From Geobacter sp. (GTDB taxonomy: Bacteria > Desulfobacterota > Desulfuromonadia > Geobacterales > Geobacteraceae), in assembly GCA_003490025.1 (NCBI GenBank), contig DNJC01000029.1, forward strand, positions 1-55,060: DNA of 55,060 nt, written 5' to 3'. A program made the translations under genes and the position numbers. The notes beneath the pieces are model-generated. The model was not told the origin of the DNA and searched no databases. It saw nothing but the letters and a program-made list of their open reading frames with translations. This document shows positions 1 through 7,832 of the stretch, in pieces. Every line of letters begins with the position of its first letter. The first letter of the stretch is position 1.

Positions 1-1203
1 GGGAACGGCGGCTATACCCAAATGATTAAGCAAAATACGGTAGGACGTGACGTTGCAGCAGGCTCAGACGCATGCTTGTCCTGTCACTTCAATGTCGCTG
101 ATTGGGTGAACACGCCTCACACGCAGAAAGCTAAGAAAGGTAAGGAAAATGTTCTTGGTTATAATGCCGATCCAGCCCTTTATACCAGAGCGGCTGCGTG
201 GATTACAGCCAACAAGGAAACCTATTTGCATCCCGGTAATAAGAATACAGACGGTACCGCAAAAGACCCGAGCAAGCTCGGTATCAGAGCGGTAATGACT
301 GAGAAGCCCACCGTGACTTATAGTGATCAAACCTTCGGAGTTGATGACATTGCAATCACGATTGGATCCAACTACAAGCAGGCGTATGCGGTATGGATGC
401 AAGGTTACGGCTATAAGATTCTGAACATCAGGTACAACAGCATCGGCCTGACTGCCGAGGCGATGGGCGAGCGCACCGATGAAAGGGTGTGGGAAGGCTC
501 CTGCATTGGTTGCCACTTGACGGGGTACGACCCGACCGGCCTGCAGGCCAGTTACAAGGACACCGCGGTTCCCTACGATCTCAACCCCTATATAGCCGAC
601 CTCAGAATCGGTTGTGAAGCCTGCCATGGACCGAAAGCAGATGGCACCAAAAATCCTGCCGACTTGACCCAAGACCAGCAAATCGACATCTGTGGCAGAT
701 GTCATGGCAACTGGAACCCCACGGTACCGGGAACCACTGCCAGAAAGGATGTACATGAATTCAAACCCGGTGATTCCCTGGTTTATCTGTTGAGTCCGGC
801 ATATAACGGCGGCGTCGACCGCCTGATGCGGCCAAAATGGGGCACTGCTACAAAAGAATTTTCTACTTCGGGTGCTGCAATTGATGATCATATGCAATGG
901 TATAACTTCAAGATTGGCAAACACTACGGGAAATTCTTCAACGGGAAGCCGGTGACGTGTACCTCCTGTCATGACCCGCACAAGAACAATCCAGGCAGAA
1001 ATTACGGCAGGAGAATATTGAAAGGTGATTACAATTATACTACCGGCGTTGCTTCGATCTGTAACGAGTGTCACCCGAATGCCGGTTACGGAGTGACCAA
1101 GAAAGGCGTGGCCGGAGCACTCAATCCGCACACTGCTAAGCCTTACAATGTCGGTCTTGACACAATACCCACAGATCCGACTGCAAAATGGCCTTGGGAA
1201 TAA
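1..1203 (+). CDS. Multiheme c-type cytochrome, 5'-truncated by the window edge
   Basis: The frame is open from base 1, so the true start and any signal peptide lie outside the window. The visible ~400 residues contain six CxxCH heme-attachment motifs (CLSCH, CIGCH, CEACH, CGRCH, CTSCH, CNECH), with extra His residues that could be distal ligands. Such proteins are exported unfolded, receive covalent heme in the periplasm and carry electrons across or beyond the outer membrane in metal-reducing bacteria. The total heme number may be higher than six because the N-terminus is missing. The gene ends at a strong terminator hairpin. Exact family and partner are not recognisable; a role in extracellular or periplasmic electron transfer is inferred. 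Confidence 0.92.
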   Translation, partial: GNGGYTQMIKQNTVGRDVAAGSDACLSCHFNVADWVNTPHTQKAKKGKENVLGYNADPALYTRAAAWITANKETYLHPGNKNTDGTAKDPSKLGIRAVMTEKPTVTYSDQTFGVDDIAITIGSNYKQAYAVWMQGYGYKILNIRYNSIGLTAEAMGERTDERVWEGSCIGCHLTGYDPTGLQASYKDTAVPYDLNPYIADLRIGCEACHGPKADGTKNPADLTQDQQIDICGRCHGNWNPTVPGTTARKDVHEFKPGDSLVYLLSPAYNGGVDRLMRPKWGTATKEFSTSGAAIDDHMQWYNFKIGKHYGKFFNGKPVTCTSCHDPHKNNPGRNYGRRILKGDYNYTTGVASICNECHPNAGYGVTKKGVAGALNPHTAKPYNVGLDTIPTDPTAKWPWE

Positions 1204-1250
1204 TAAACCCTGAATAATCGCTATGCAAGAAGGCCGAAGGATGGACCTGA

Positions 1251-1276
1251 GCCCCCGCCGGCAGGCGGGGGCTTTT
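1251..1276 (+). terminator. Rho-independent terminator after the cytochrome gene
   Basis: A perfect 9-bp stem (GCCCCCGCC / GGCGGGGGC, 4-base loop) is followed by TTTT, 47 bases after the cytochrome stop codon. It separates the cytochrome from the response-regulator gene downstream. Confidence 0.85.
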
Positions 1277-1355
1277 AACTGGCAAAGAACCCTTCGCAGG
1301 AACCGGGCCTTTACTCACCTTAGGCGCAACGATTCCCTTGGAGAACGGGGCGACA

Positions 1356-2108
1356 ATGAATAAGGTTAAACTGTTGATCGTCGAAGATGATCAGCCCTTT
1401 GGCTGGGCGCTCAAAGATGTCGTTGCACGCGCCGGCTATCGATTCCGGGTTGCTCGAAGCGGAGCGGAGGCGCTTGAGGCCGTTGCCCAGGAGAGTTTTG
1501 ATCTGGTGCTGCAGGATATCAAACTCCCCGATGCCAACGGACTCGATGTTCTGCAGGAAATTACGGCCTGTCAGCCCCGCTGCGGCTCGATCATGATGAC
1601 CGGCCAAGGTACGGTCGAAGATGCGATAAGGGCGATGAAGCTCGGGGCCTTCGACTTTCTGCCCAAACCTTTCCGCATGGAGAAGCTTTTTATAAGTATC
1701 GAGAGCTTTTTCGAGTCGAAGGGGCTGGCGATTACTTGCTGCAGTTTATTAGGCTCCTGCCTCTTCTTCAAAAAAGGGCTGCCGGAGATGCCGTGCACGA
1801 CCGAATCGCTCAAGGATAAATACTGCAGGGGAAATTACGGTGAATGTGCCCGATTTATCGTCTGCCAAGCATGCGGCAGTGATAAGGTGCCTCACAACCT
1901 TTCCCCGAATGATGCATTCGAAACGCTGAATGTTCTCGAGATGAACCATCATCTGTCTCTTGTCACAACAGTCATTAGGCATGCGCTCCCTCAAGATTGC
2001 ACCGTTTCAAGTTATGAAGAGCAGAAAAAGCACACCGACAACGATCTTGCGGAATTAGGAATTAGGGGGACGCCCCTGCGAACATGCGAATCCTCCCGAA
2101 CCTGCTGA
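1356..2108 (+). CDS. Response regulator: receiver domain plus cysteine-rich C-terminal module
   Basis: Residues 1-120 are a receiver domain: acidic pair D11/D12, phospho-acceptor D54 in LVLQDIKLP, switch Thr in MMTGQG, and K104 in FLPKPF. The start is placed at the second in-frame ATG (1356), where the domain begins (MNKVKLLIVEDD). No HTH, GGDEF or other standard output follows. Instead residues ~125-200 hold a cysteine-rich stretch (CC, SC, PC, KYC, EC, VC, AC) with motifs such as LKDKYCRGNYGECARF. The last ~15 codons lie inside an inverted repeat (2065-2088), so the original C-terminus may have been replaced. Its partner kinase is not adjacent. Confidence 0.8.
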   Translation: MNKVKLLIVEDDQPFGWALKDVVARAGYRFRVARSGAEALEAVAQESFDLVLQDIKLPDANGLDVLQEITACQPRCGSIMMTGQGTVEDAIRAMKLGAFDFLPKPFRMEKLFISIESFFESKGLAITCCSLLGSCLFFKKGLPEMPCTTESLKDKYCRGNYGECARFIVCQACGSDKVPHNLSPNDAFETLNVLEMNHHLSLVTTVIRHALPQDCTVSSYEEQKKHTDNDLAELGIRGTPLRTCESSRTC

Positions 2109-2321
2109 AATCACACTATCGACTTCACTCCAGGCGAGGGCTCTAATTTGCCACTGGGCTAAGTAAAATAGGGCTAACGGCACCACAGCTGGCAAAAAGC
2201 TTAAGCTATCGTCGTCAGGGCCAGTCGTTCTGCCGAGCGCGGAGTTGGGCTGTGAAACGGAGTTGGAGCCTAGTGAAGTTACTGCGAGGATGACTTTCGC
2301 ATGTTCGCATGGGCGTCCCCC
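2065..2321. mobile_element. Small non-autonomous inverted-repeat element (MITE-like)
   Basis: A 24-bp sequence at 2065-2088 recurs as its reverse complement at 2298-2321 with 23 of 24 bases matching. The ~210 bases between hold no convincing gene. Size and structure fit a MITE or a RAYT/REP-type palindromic unit. The left end provides the last codons and stop of the response-regulator gene. No clear target-site duplication was seen, so the mobility class is uncertain. Confidence 0.6.
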
Positions 2322-2334
2322 TCGCAGCCTATCA

Positions 2335-2646
2335 CTAACGCTGCGGTATTAGCCTGATTTCCAGTTTACAGTTGACCGCGGCTGCATACTTGCGGAGCAT
2401 ATCCAGAGACGGAGAATGACGATGGGAGCCGAGTGACGCTTCAACCCTTGCCAATGATGGCTGAGACACCCCCATCTTCGCCGCCACTTGTTCCTGGGTC
2501 ATTCCTGCCTGCCGACGTGCCGTAAGCAGGGCATCCAAGGCGGCAAATTCGTCCTCCAAGGCTTCCCATGCCTGCCTGAACTCAGGGTCTTGCAGGTCTT
2601 TCTCCAAAGCTTTCTTTGGGGTGTATGGGACTGGTTTATAACTCAT
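2335..2646 (-). CDS. HigA-type HTH antitoxin (XRE family)
   Basis: About 103 residues. An N-terminal helical segment (KKALEKDLQDPEFRQAWEAL) is followed by an XRE helix-turn-helix at about residues 45-100, with the recognisable core MTQEQVAAKMGVSQPSLARVE. It is encoded directly after the toxin gene and overlaps its last bases. The first ATG with an acceptable upstream GAGG is at 2646; a TTG two codons earlier is possible. Antitoxins of this class bind and neutralise the toxin and repress the operon. The toxin-first order is that of HigBA systems. Confidence 0.85.
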   Translation of the reverse strand: MSYKPVPYTPKKALEKDLQDPEFRQAWEALEDEFAALDALLTARRQAGMTQEQVAAKMGVSQPSLARVEASLGSHRHSPSLDMLRKYAAAVNCKLEIRLIPQR

Positions 2647-2962
2647 TCTCAAATACCTCGTTTAGCCGCGCACGTGCTATGTCAAGTTCCCGTTTTGGTA
2701 TCTTGTCCGTCTTTTTAATGAAGCCATGAAGGATCACAATTTTTCGCCCAACCATGGTGCAGAAAAATGCTCTGCCAATTCCTTCAACACCTTTGGCACG
2801 GATTTCAAAGAGTCCATTCCCGAGCGCCCGTGTCATTCCTAAGTTGGGACCATGAACTTCCATGCGTATAGTCAATGCTCGATACCGAGCACGCAAACCG
2901 ACTGGCCAAGCATCAAACTCGGCCTCAACAGTTTCATCGTAGTACGAAAGATGATAACGCAT
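2636..2962 (-). CDS. HigB/RelE-type toxin (Gp49-like)
   Basis: A 108-residue basic protein of the RelE/HigB ribosome-dependent mRNA-interferase superfamily, in the Gp49-like (DUF891) branch. Supporting motifs are LGNGLFEIRAK near the middle, a hydrophobic strand FFCTMVGRKIVILHGF, and the KTDKIPKRELDIARAR tail typical of this branch. It overlaps the antitoxin gene by about 11 bases, so the two are translationally coupled. No Shine-Dalgarno is visible upstream, and the predicted -10 lies only 6 bases before the ATG, so the transcript may be leaderless. Confidence 0.85.
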   Translation of the reverse strand: MRYHLSYYDETVEAEFDAWPVGLRARYRALTIRMEVHGPNLGMTRALGNGLFEIRAKGVEGIGRAFFCTMVGRKIVILHGFIKKTDKIPKRELDIARARLNEVFENEL

Positions 2963-2968
2963 GCAATG

Positions 2969-2996
2969 AATATATCATACGTGTTATACGTCGCAA
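2969..2996 (-). promoter_or_regulatory. Predicted sigma70 promoter of the HigBA-type operon
   Basis: On the minus strand TTGCGA (-35) and TATATT (-10) are separated by 16 bases, placing transcription start at or next to the toxin ATG. The spacer has two ATACGT-like direct copies that could be an antitoxin operator. Confidence 0.4.
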
Positions 2997-3022
2997 CCAT
3001 AAAACGTGACAGAGATGCAGAT

Positions 3023-3130
3023 AGGGGGCAAGGGGGGCAAGGGGGAGGGGCAAGGGGGACGTTGCTGACTTTGTTTACTTATTGTAGCAAGCTAACAAGA
3101 TCAACAGGCGGGGGGGAGAGGCGAGAAGGG
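3023..3130 (+). repeat. G-run tract with CAAGGGGG direct repeats
   Basis: At 3023-3058 there are five runs of four to six Gs separated mostly by CAA, a pattern able to form a G-quadruplex. Two more G-runs occur at about 3109-3126. The tract lies in the 288-base gap between the HigBA-type operon and the cupin gene, with no gene in it. Confidence 0.6.
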
Positions 3131-3250
3131 GGAGATAAGCGGAATCCGGTGCAGTGCGTCGCATGGTGGGGGGCGTTGCCAGGTCGAGCCTGAGTTACGG
3201 GTGGCCCTGGACGAGCCACCCGTCGAAGCCAGTCACACTCGGCTCACTTT

Positions 3251-3622
3251 TCATTTGGCTTTCGCGTAGTCTATCATTCCCTGGAAATCGACAACCACTG
3301 CCGGTTCGTCGCCGACGACCCAGGCATCGTGACCCATCGGAAGTAAGGAAACATCCCCAGGGCCGCACTCGAATTCACTGCCGTCGTCCATCACCACGTG
3401 GAGGATCCCTGCGATGTGGTACTGGAAGTGCGGGGCTTCACAGCTTCTTGTACGTACAAGCGGCTGTACGGACGTCGACCAGCGCCACCCGGGCAGGAAC
3501 GTCGCCCTGCCAACTGTGGCTCCACCGATAGTCACCAATTCCACTTTGCCCCTTGGGAATTCTCTTACCTCATCCGGTTTCTTGAAACTTCTCACTTCCG
3601 GCTTGTCTGATATGGTTTTCAT
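3251..3622 (-). CDS. Small cupin-domain protein
   Basis: 123 residues forming a single cupin barrel. Landmarks are HFQYHIAG (putative metal ligands), the central DDGSEFECGPGDVSLLP strand pair with the conserved G-x-G-D turn, and GHDAWVVGDEPAVVVDF at the end. A good Shine-Dalgarno (AAAGGAG) precedes the ATG. Single-domain cupins of this size bind a metal or small ligand. The substrate cannot be told from sequence. It is monocistronic; a divergent or operon partner is not evident. Confidence 0.75.
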   Translation of the reverse strand: MKTISDKPEVRSFKKPDEVREFPRGKVELVTIGGATVGRATFLPGWRWSTSVQPLVRTRSCEAPHFQYHIAGILHVVMDDGSEFECGPGDVSLLPMGHDAWVVGDEPAVVVDFQGMIDYAKAK

Positions 3623-3742
3623 AACCGACTCCTTTTGATGCTACCTTATGCCTCATTCAGAGTGCTGATTTATTCTATTCCCGGCATATTTTACCGTCAA
3701 TGTGAATTCGGCTCCTCCCGCAAGATTGCCTATCGGGCTTGA

Positions 3743-6148
3743 TCAGACCTCAATCCTGAATTCCGCACCTTCCGCCGTGTTGCGCACGGTAAGCCTCCCC
3801 CCCATGTTTCTCTCTATGATGGTTTTCGCCATGAATAACCCGATCCCTGTTCCATTGTCCGGTCCCTTGGTGCTGAAATATGGATCGAAAATCTTGCCGA
3901 TGATTTCTTCGGCAATGCCTCCTGCATTGTCGGCAACGGTTACCACGGACCTGTTGTTTTCTTTGAAAATGGTAATGACGATAACCCGTTGCTTGACGGT
4001 GCCGGATTCGGCAAAGGCGTCCTTGGAATTGAGGAGGATGTTGAGCAGTACCTGCGAATATTCGTTCGCATACCCGTTGAACTCGGTAACGTCTTTTTCG
4101 ATGACCTCGATATCGATATCCAGATTTGTGAAGGTCGGCTCGATCAGGGACAAGGTCGTAGCGACAGCTTCATTGATATTGAACGGCATCTTCTCCTTTT
4201 CAGGTCTGAAGTAGTTGCGGAAATCTTCGATCGTTTTAGACATGTGCGATATCAGTCCCATGGCTTTCTTGACATTGGTCTCAAGGCTTTCCTTATAAGA
4301 CTCGTCATGGCCATAGGTCATTAGCAATTCCTGTACGATCAACCCGAGCGTATTGAGCGGCTGACGCCACTGATGGGCGATATTGCCGATCATTTCTCCC
4401 ATGGCTGCCTGACGCCCCTGCTGTATCAAGATCTGGTCTTTTCTGCGTGAATCCAATACTATTTCTGCAACACGTTGTTCCAGGTATTGGTTGGTTTCTT
4501 CGAGCAGGAGTTGTTTTTCAGCCAGTGCCTCCTCAGCCCGCTTGCGCTTGGTTATTTCTTCCACGACGGAGATGGAGTAGGCGGGCGCTCCGTCGGTATC
4601 ACGAACCGATCCCACCGTGAAATTGATCCAGACGATGCTCCCATCCCTGCGGAGGAAACGCATCTCCTGGGAGTAGCTGTCCATGTCACCGGCCAGCACT
4701 TGGAGCACGGAACCTAACCCGGCGTCGAGATCGTGGGGGTGCGTGATCTCCTGGAATGTCAGAGCAAGAAGTTCGTCCGGGGTGTAGCCGACGATGTCAC
4801 AGAGCCGTTGGTTCACCTGCAACCAGCGACCGTCGGTTGCAACCCGGGCCATGCCGACTGCGGCTTGCTCGAAGGTGGCGCGAAAGGCGCTCTCGCTCCT
4901 GGCAAGCGCTTCCTCGGCCTGCTCGCGCTCCGTGATATCCTGTGCGGTGCCGGCCAGATGGGTCTGTCTGTCCCCGGAGCCGGGGACCCGTTCGCCGCGG
5001 CCGCTGATGATACGGACCGTGCCGTCGGGCCAAATGATGCGGAAGATTAATTCACCGGGTTTCTCGCCGGCTGAGCAGGCATCGATCCATGCCTGCATCG
5101 CCGGCCGGTCGTCAGGATGGATCAGGTTGAGAAAGGAGTCGGCAGTCGGGGTGAATGTTTCCGGAGAGACCCCGCAGATGCGGTACAACTCGTCCGACAA
5201 CGCGATTCGGCCCGACATGTCAGAGGTCCAACTGCCGAGTTTTGCGATTTCCTGCGCCTTCCTCAAATCCGCCTCTCTGCGCCGCAGCGTATGTTCAGCC
5301 TCCTTGCGGGCGGAGATGTCCTGATTGATGATAACGGCGCCGGTTATTTCCTGATGGGTGTCCCGGAGGGGAACGGCTGAATGGAGAATCGTCTTGCGCG
5401 CACCGTCGAAGCTCTCGATGTCGATTTCCTCATCGAGCGACGTCTCGCCCCTGAGTACGGCACGGGCGGCGGGCCACTCCTCCGGCTTGATGCTCTTGCC
5501 GGTATCGGCCCACCATCCTTTGTATTCACCGTAATGCTCGATTCCGACATACCGTGCGCCCGACCAGATCCTTTGCCCAGTCCGGTTGCCATGGATGATC
5601 GTCCCCTTCGCGTCAACGATCCAGACCCCGACGGGAAGCGTCTCCAGGATGTTGCGCAACAGGGCGTCTTGTTCCTTCAGGTCCTGTTCCGCCCGCTTGC
5701 GCTCGGAGACATCCTGGCAGACGATCAAGAGGTTCAGCGCACCGTTCAGATCGTACACCGCCTGCGCCAATTCCTCCACCCAAAGCACCCCTCCGTCTTT
5801 GCGGATCTTGCGGAACTGCCAGCGATGCACCTCATTGGGGTTCTTCACACACCTCAGCAACTGCTCGGCCACTGCATCCCGATCATCTTCGTGGAACAGA
5901 TTCAGCACCGGCTGGCCTTCCAGTTCCTCGGCTCTATACCCCATCCGGCTGGCGCCGAAAGGATTGGCAGAGAGTATGGTCCCGTTGGCATCTATGGTAA
6001 AGATCATGGTCGGGTTATCGAGAAACAGGGCCCGATAGCGCGCTTCGCTAAAAAGCAGGGCGTAGTCCGCCTTTCTGCGCCCGGGTTGGTCGCTTCTCGA
6101 TTTCTTGTCCAGGTCTTTCTTTTCCTGCTCAAATTTGGGTGTAGACAT
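3743..6148 (-). CDS. Cytoplasmic multi-PAS sensor histidine kinase
   Basis: 801 residues with no obvious membrane segment. Four PAS/PAC modules occupy roughly 30-540 (for example RALFLDNPTMIFTIDANG and AFRATFEQAAVGMARV), each ending in a DITERxxAEE-type signalling helix. A coiled coil leads to the H-box NIAHQWRQPLN (His near residue 592) and a C-terminal HATPase with N-box NILLNSKDAF, G1 box DNAGGIAEEI and G2 box GTGIGLFMAK. The HQWRQPLN box is the form common in Geobacter kinases. There is no receiver domain and no adjacent regulator, so it is an orphan. ATG with GGAGAA upstream. Confidence 0.93.
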   Translation of the reverse strand: MSTPKFEQEKKDLDKKSRSDQPGRRKADYALLFSEARYRALFLDNPTMIFTIDANGTILSANPFGASRMGYRAEELEGQPVLNLFHEDDRDAVAEQLLRCVKNPNEVHRWQFRKIRKDGGVLWVEELAQAVYDLNGALNLLIVCQDVSERKRAEQDLKEQDALLRNILETLPVGVWIVDAKGTIIHGNRTGQRIWSGARYVGIEHYGEYKGWWADTGKSIKPEEWPAARAVLRGETSLDEEIDIESFDGARKTILHSAVPLRDTHQEITGAVIINQDISARKEAEHTLRRREADLRKAQEIAKLGSWTSDMSGRIALSDELYRICGVSPETFTPTADSFLNLIHPDDRPAMQAWIDACSAGEKPGELIFRIIWPDGTVRIISGRGERVPGSGDRQTHLAGTAQDITEREQAEEALARSESAFRATFEQAAVGMARVATDGRWLQVNQRLCDIVGYTPDELLALTFQEITHPHDLDAGLGSVLQVLAGDMDSYSQEMRFLRRDGSIVWINFTVGSVRDTDGAPAYSISVVEEITKRKRAEEALAEKQLLLEETNQYLEQRVAEIVLDSRRKDQILIQQGRQAAMGEMIGNIAHQWRQPLNTLGLIVQELLMTYGHDESYKESLETNVKKAMGLISHMSKTIEDFRNYFRPEKEKMPFNINEAVATTLSLIEPTFTNLDIDIEVIEKDVTEFNGYANEYSQVLLNILLNSKDAFAESGTVKQRVIVITIFKENNRSVVTVADNAGGIAEEIIGKIFDPYFSTKGPDNGTGIGLFMAKTIIERNMGGRLTVRNTAEGAEFRIEV

Positions 6149-6295
6149 GAGGTTCTCCGTTGGCGGCTACTGGCCGAGCCATTACATTGTTCTCCTCCTC
6201 ATTTGCAGGCCTTTAGTTTTCCACATTTACGTCCGTCTTGATGTTATCAGGATGAGTGCGGAGGGACAAGTCTGGGGAATGGGTACACGGCAGGT

Positions 6296-6324
6296 GAGCC
6301 CCCTCGAGGAAAGCCGGGGGGCTC
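6296..6324. terminator. Possible terminator-like inverted repeat
   Basis: GAGCCCCC and GGGGGCTC form an 8-bp stem with a ~12-base loop, in the 225-base gap downstream of the MFS gene. No T-run follows on either strand, so function as a terminator is doubtful. Confidence 0.3.
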
Positions 6325-6373
6325 ATTCAGGGTGCCGACGCAATCAGGTGATGCGGAAGGGAGGCGCGCCGCC

Positions 6374-7567
6374 CTAGATCATGGGGTCTTTCTGAGGCAC
6401 GTTTTTCAGGAAAAGCACGGCGAGCAGGGGTAGGGTGATCAGGAAGCAGTAAAAGAGGAGGTGAAAACTCCGGCCGACCCCCACCTCGTCCGCCAGCTTT
6501 CCCACCAGCGGCCCGGTGACCACAAAGAGGAGCCGGAACGCCACCGACTGAAGGGACAATGTCGCCGCCCGATTGGCGCTGGAAGACTCCTGCTGGGTAT
6601 GGGTGAGCATCATCGGTCCCCGCAGACCCCGCATGCAGGTCAGCAGGTAGTAAAACAGGAAACCCCATATCCCCCCCGCAAGCCCGAGCCCGAGGTATCC
6701 CACCGCAACGAGTCCCAGAAAGAGCAGGGTCATCCCCCGGTCGCCCAGGCGGTTGTGCAGGCGATGGCTGGCAAGGGCGCACAGGGCCACCGTCAGGTTG
6801 GCTCCGGCCCAGACCGGCCCGAACCAGGCAACCGGCACCCGGGCGTGCTGCATGTAGGGCTGAATCAGCCAGACGGGATAGAACGAGGCTATCCCCAGCA
6901 CCGTATTGAGCAGGATCGTGTAGCGCAGATGCCGGTTCTCCCGGAAAGCGTAACGGGCCGTGGCAAGAGCCTCGGCCAGATGGGAGCGGGGCGCCGCGTG
7001 CGCCCGGGGCGTATCCACCAGTTGCCGGGTGACCAGGAGACCGGCGCCCCAGACAGCCACCTGGAGGATAAAAGGCAACCTCGGCTCGAAGGCGTATATC
7101 ACACCGGCCAGGACCGCTCCGGCGGCCTCGCCGGCCTGTGCAAAGCCGTGCATGCGCCCTTGGTGCCGAGCATACGACCTTTCCTCCCCCTGCGCCCGCA
7201 GCGTCTCGTACAGAAGCGCGCTGTCGGAGCCGCTTATGAAGGAAAGCGACATCCCGAGGGTTATCTCGGCCACGAGTACCGATGCGAACGAGTCGGCGTA
7301 GATATAAATGCCCCAGCCGGCCATCCCCAGGGCCGAGGCGATGTTCAGTGCGCAGCGATAGCCCAGGCGGTCGCTGATGTATCCGGCGGGGTAATCCAGC
7401 GCCAGCGTCGCGACCGAGAAGATGCTCTGCAGGAGCAGGATCTGCGTCAGGGACAGGCCGATGCGGTCCTTCCAGAAGAGCGTGATGATCGCCATCGGGA
7501 ACAGCGTCATCTGCAGAAAGGAAAAGAGGTAGAGCTTCCGTATGTTGCCGGGGAGATCCTTCATCAT
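6374..7567 (-). CDS. MFS family transporter
   Basis: About 397 residues with about 12 hydrophobic segments. The N-terminal half carries the MFS signature after TM2 (DYPAGYISDRLGYRCAL, the D-x-x-x-G-x-x-x-D-R-x-G/R motif between TM2 and TM3). The start is set at the ATG-ATG pair (7567/7564), because an earlier ATG at 7600 lacks a ribosome site. Substrate is unknown; the family includes drug and metabolite effluxers. The 5' region contains an array of phased palindromic repeats (7650-7784), suggesting dedicated regulation. Confidence 0.85.
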   Translation of the reverse strand: MMKDLPGNIRKLYLFSFLQMTLFPMAIITLFWKDRIGLSLTQILLLQSIFSVATLALDYPAGYISDRLGYRCALNIASALGMAGWGIYIYADSFASVLVAEITLGMSLSFISGSDSALLYETLRAQGEERSYARHQGRMHGFAQAGEAAGAVLAGVIYAFEPRLPFILQVAVWGAGLLVTRQLVDTPRAHAAPRSHLAEALATARYAFRENRHLRYTILLNTVLGIASFYPVWLIQPYMQHARVPVAWFGPVWAGANLTVALCALASHRLHNRLGDRGMTLLFLGLVAVGYLGLGLAGGIWGFLFYYLLTCMRGLRGPMMLTHTQQESSSANRAATLSLQSVAFRLLFVVTGPLVGKLADEVGVGRSFHLLFYCFLITLPLLAVLFLKNVPQKDPMI

Positions 7568-7649
7568 TGCATCCGTACCTGCTCCGCCGGCATTTTGCAA
7601 GGAGATTCAGGTGGGCGTTGGATTTTAAACCGGGTGTTCTCACGGCAAT

Positions 7650-7784
7650 GCGTCACATTTGATTCAAATACGTCACATTTGAGTTTAAATGCATCACATC
7701 TGATTCAAATGTGCCATATTCGGGCCGGAATACGTCGCATTTCGCTCAAATGTGACGTAAGTCAGATCAAGTGTTTCACATCTG
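7650..7784. repeat. Six to seven phased 20/21-bp repeats with palindromic core, upstream of the MFS gene
   Basis: Units start at 7651, 7671, 7692, 7712, 7733, 7753 and 7774, so the spacing alternates 20, 21, 20, 21, 20, 21 bases, i.e. two helical turns. The best units read CGTCACATTTGATTCAAATA, whose core ATTTGATTCAAAT is a palindrome. Units 4 and 6 are degenerate. The array lies 80-220 bases before the MFS start codon and after the stop of the hybrid kinase, both on the minus strand. A cooperative operator bound on one DNA face is the natural reading. Confidence 0.75.
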
Positions 7785-7832
7785 TTTTTGGGTGTGTTTT
7801 TAAAGACAAGATTTTCGCTAGCCGGGTTGTTC

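Noticed and set aside
64..1131. Long minus-strand ORF (355 codons) opposite the cytochrome
   Set aside because: The plus strand encodes six CxxCH heme motifs; the antisense frame has no recognisable domain and is a shadow.
7650..7784. CRISPR array
   Set aside because: The repeat unit is 20/21 bp with no spacers between units and no cas genes nearby.
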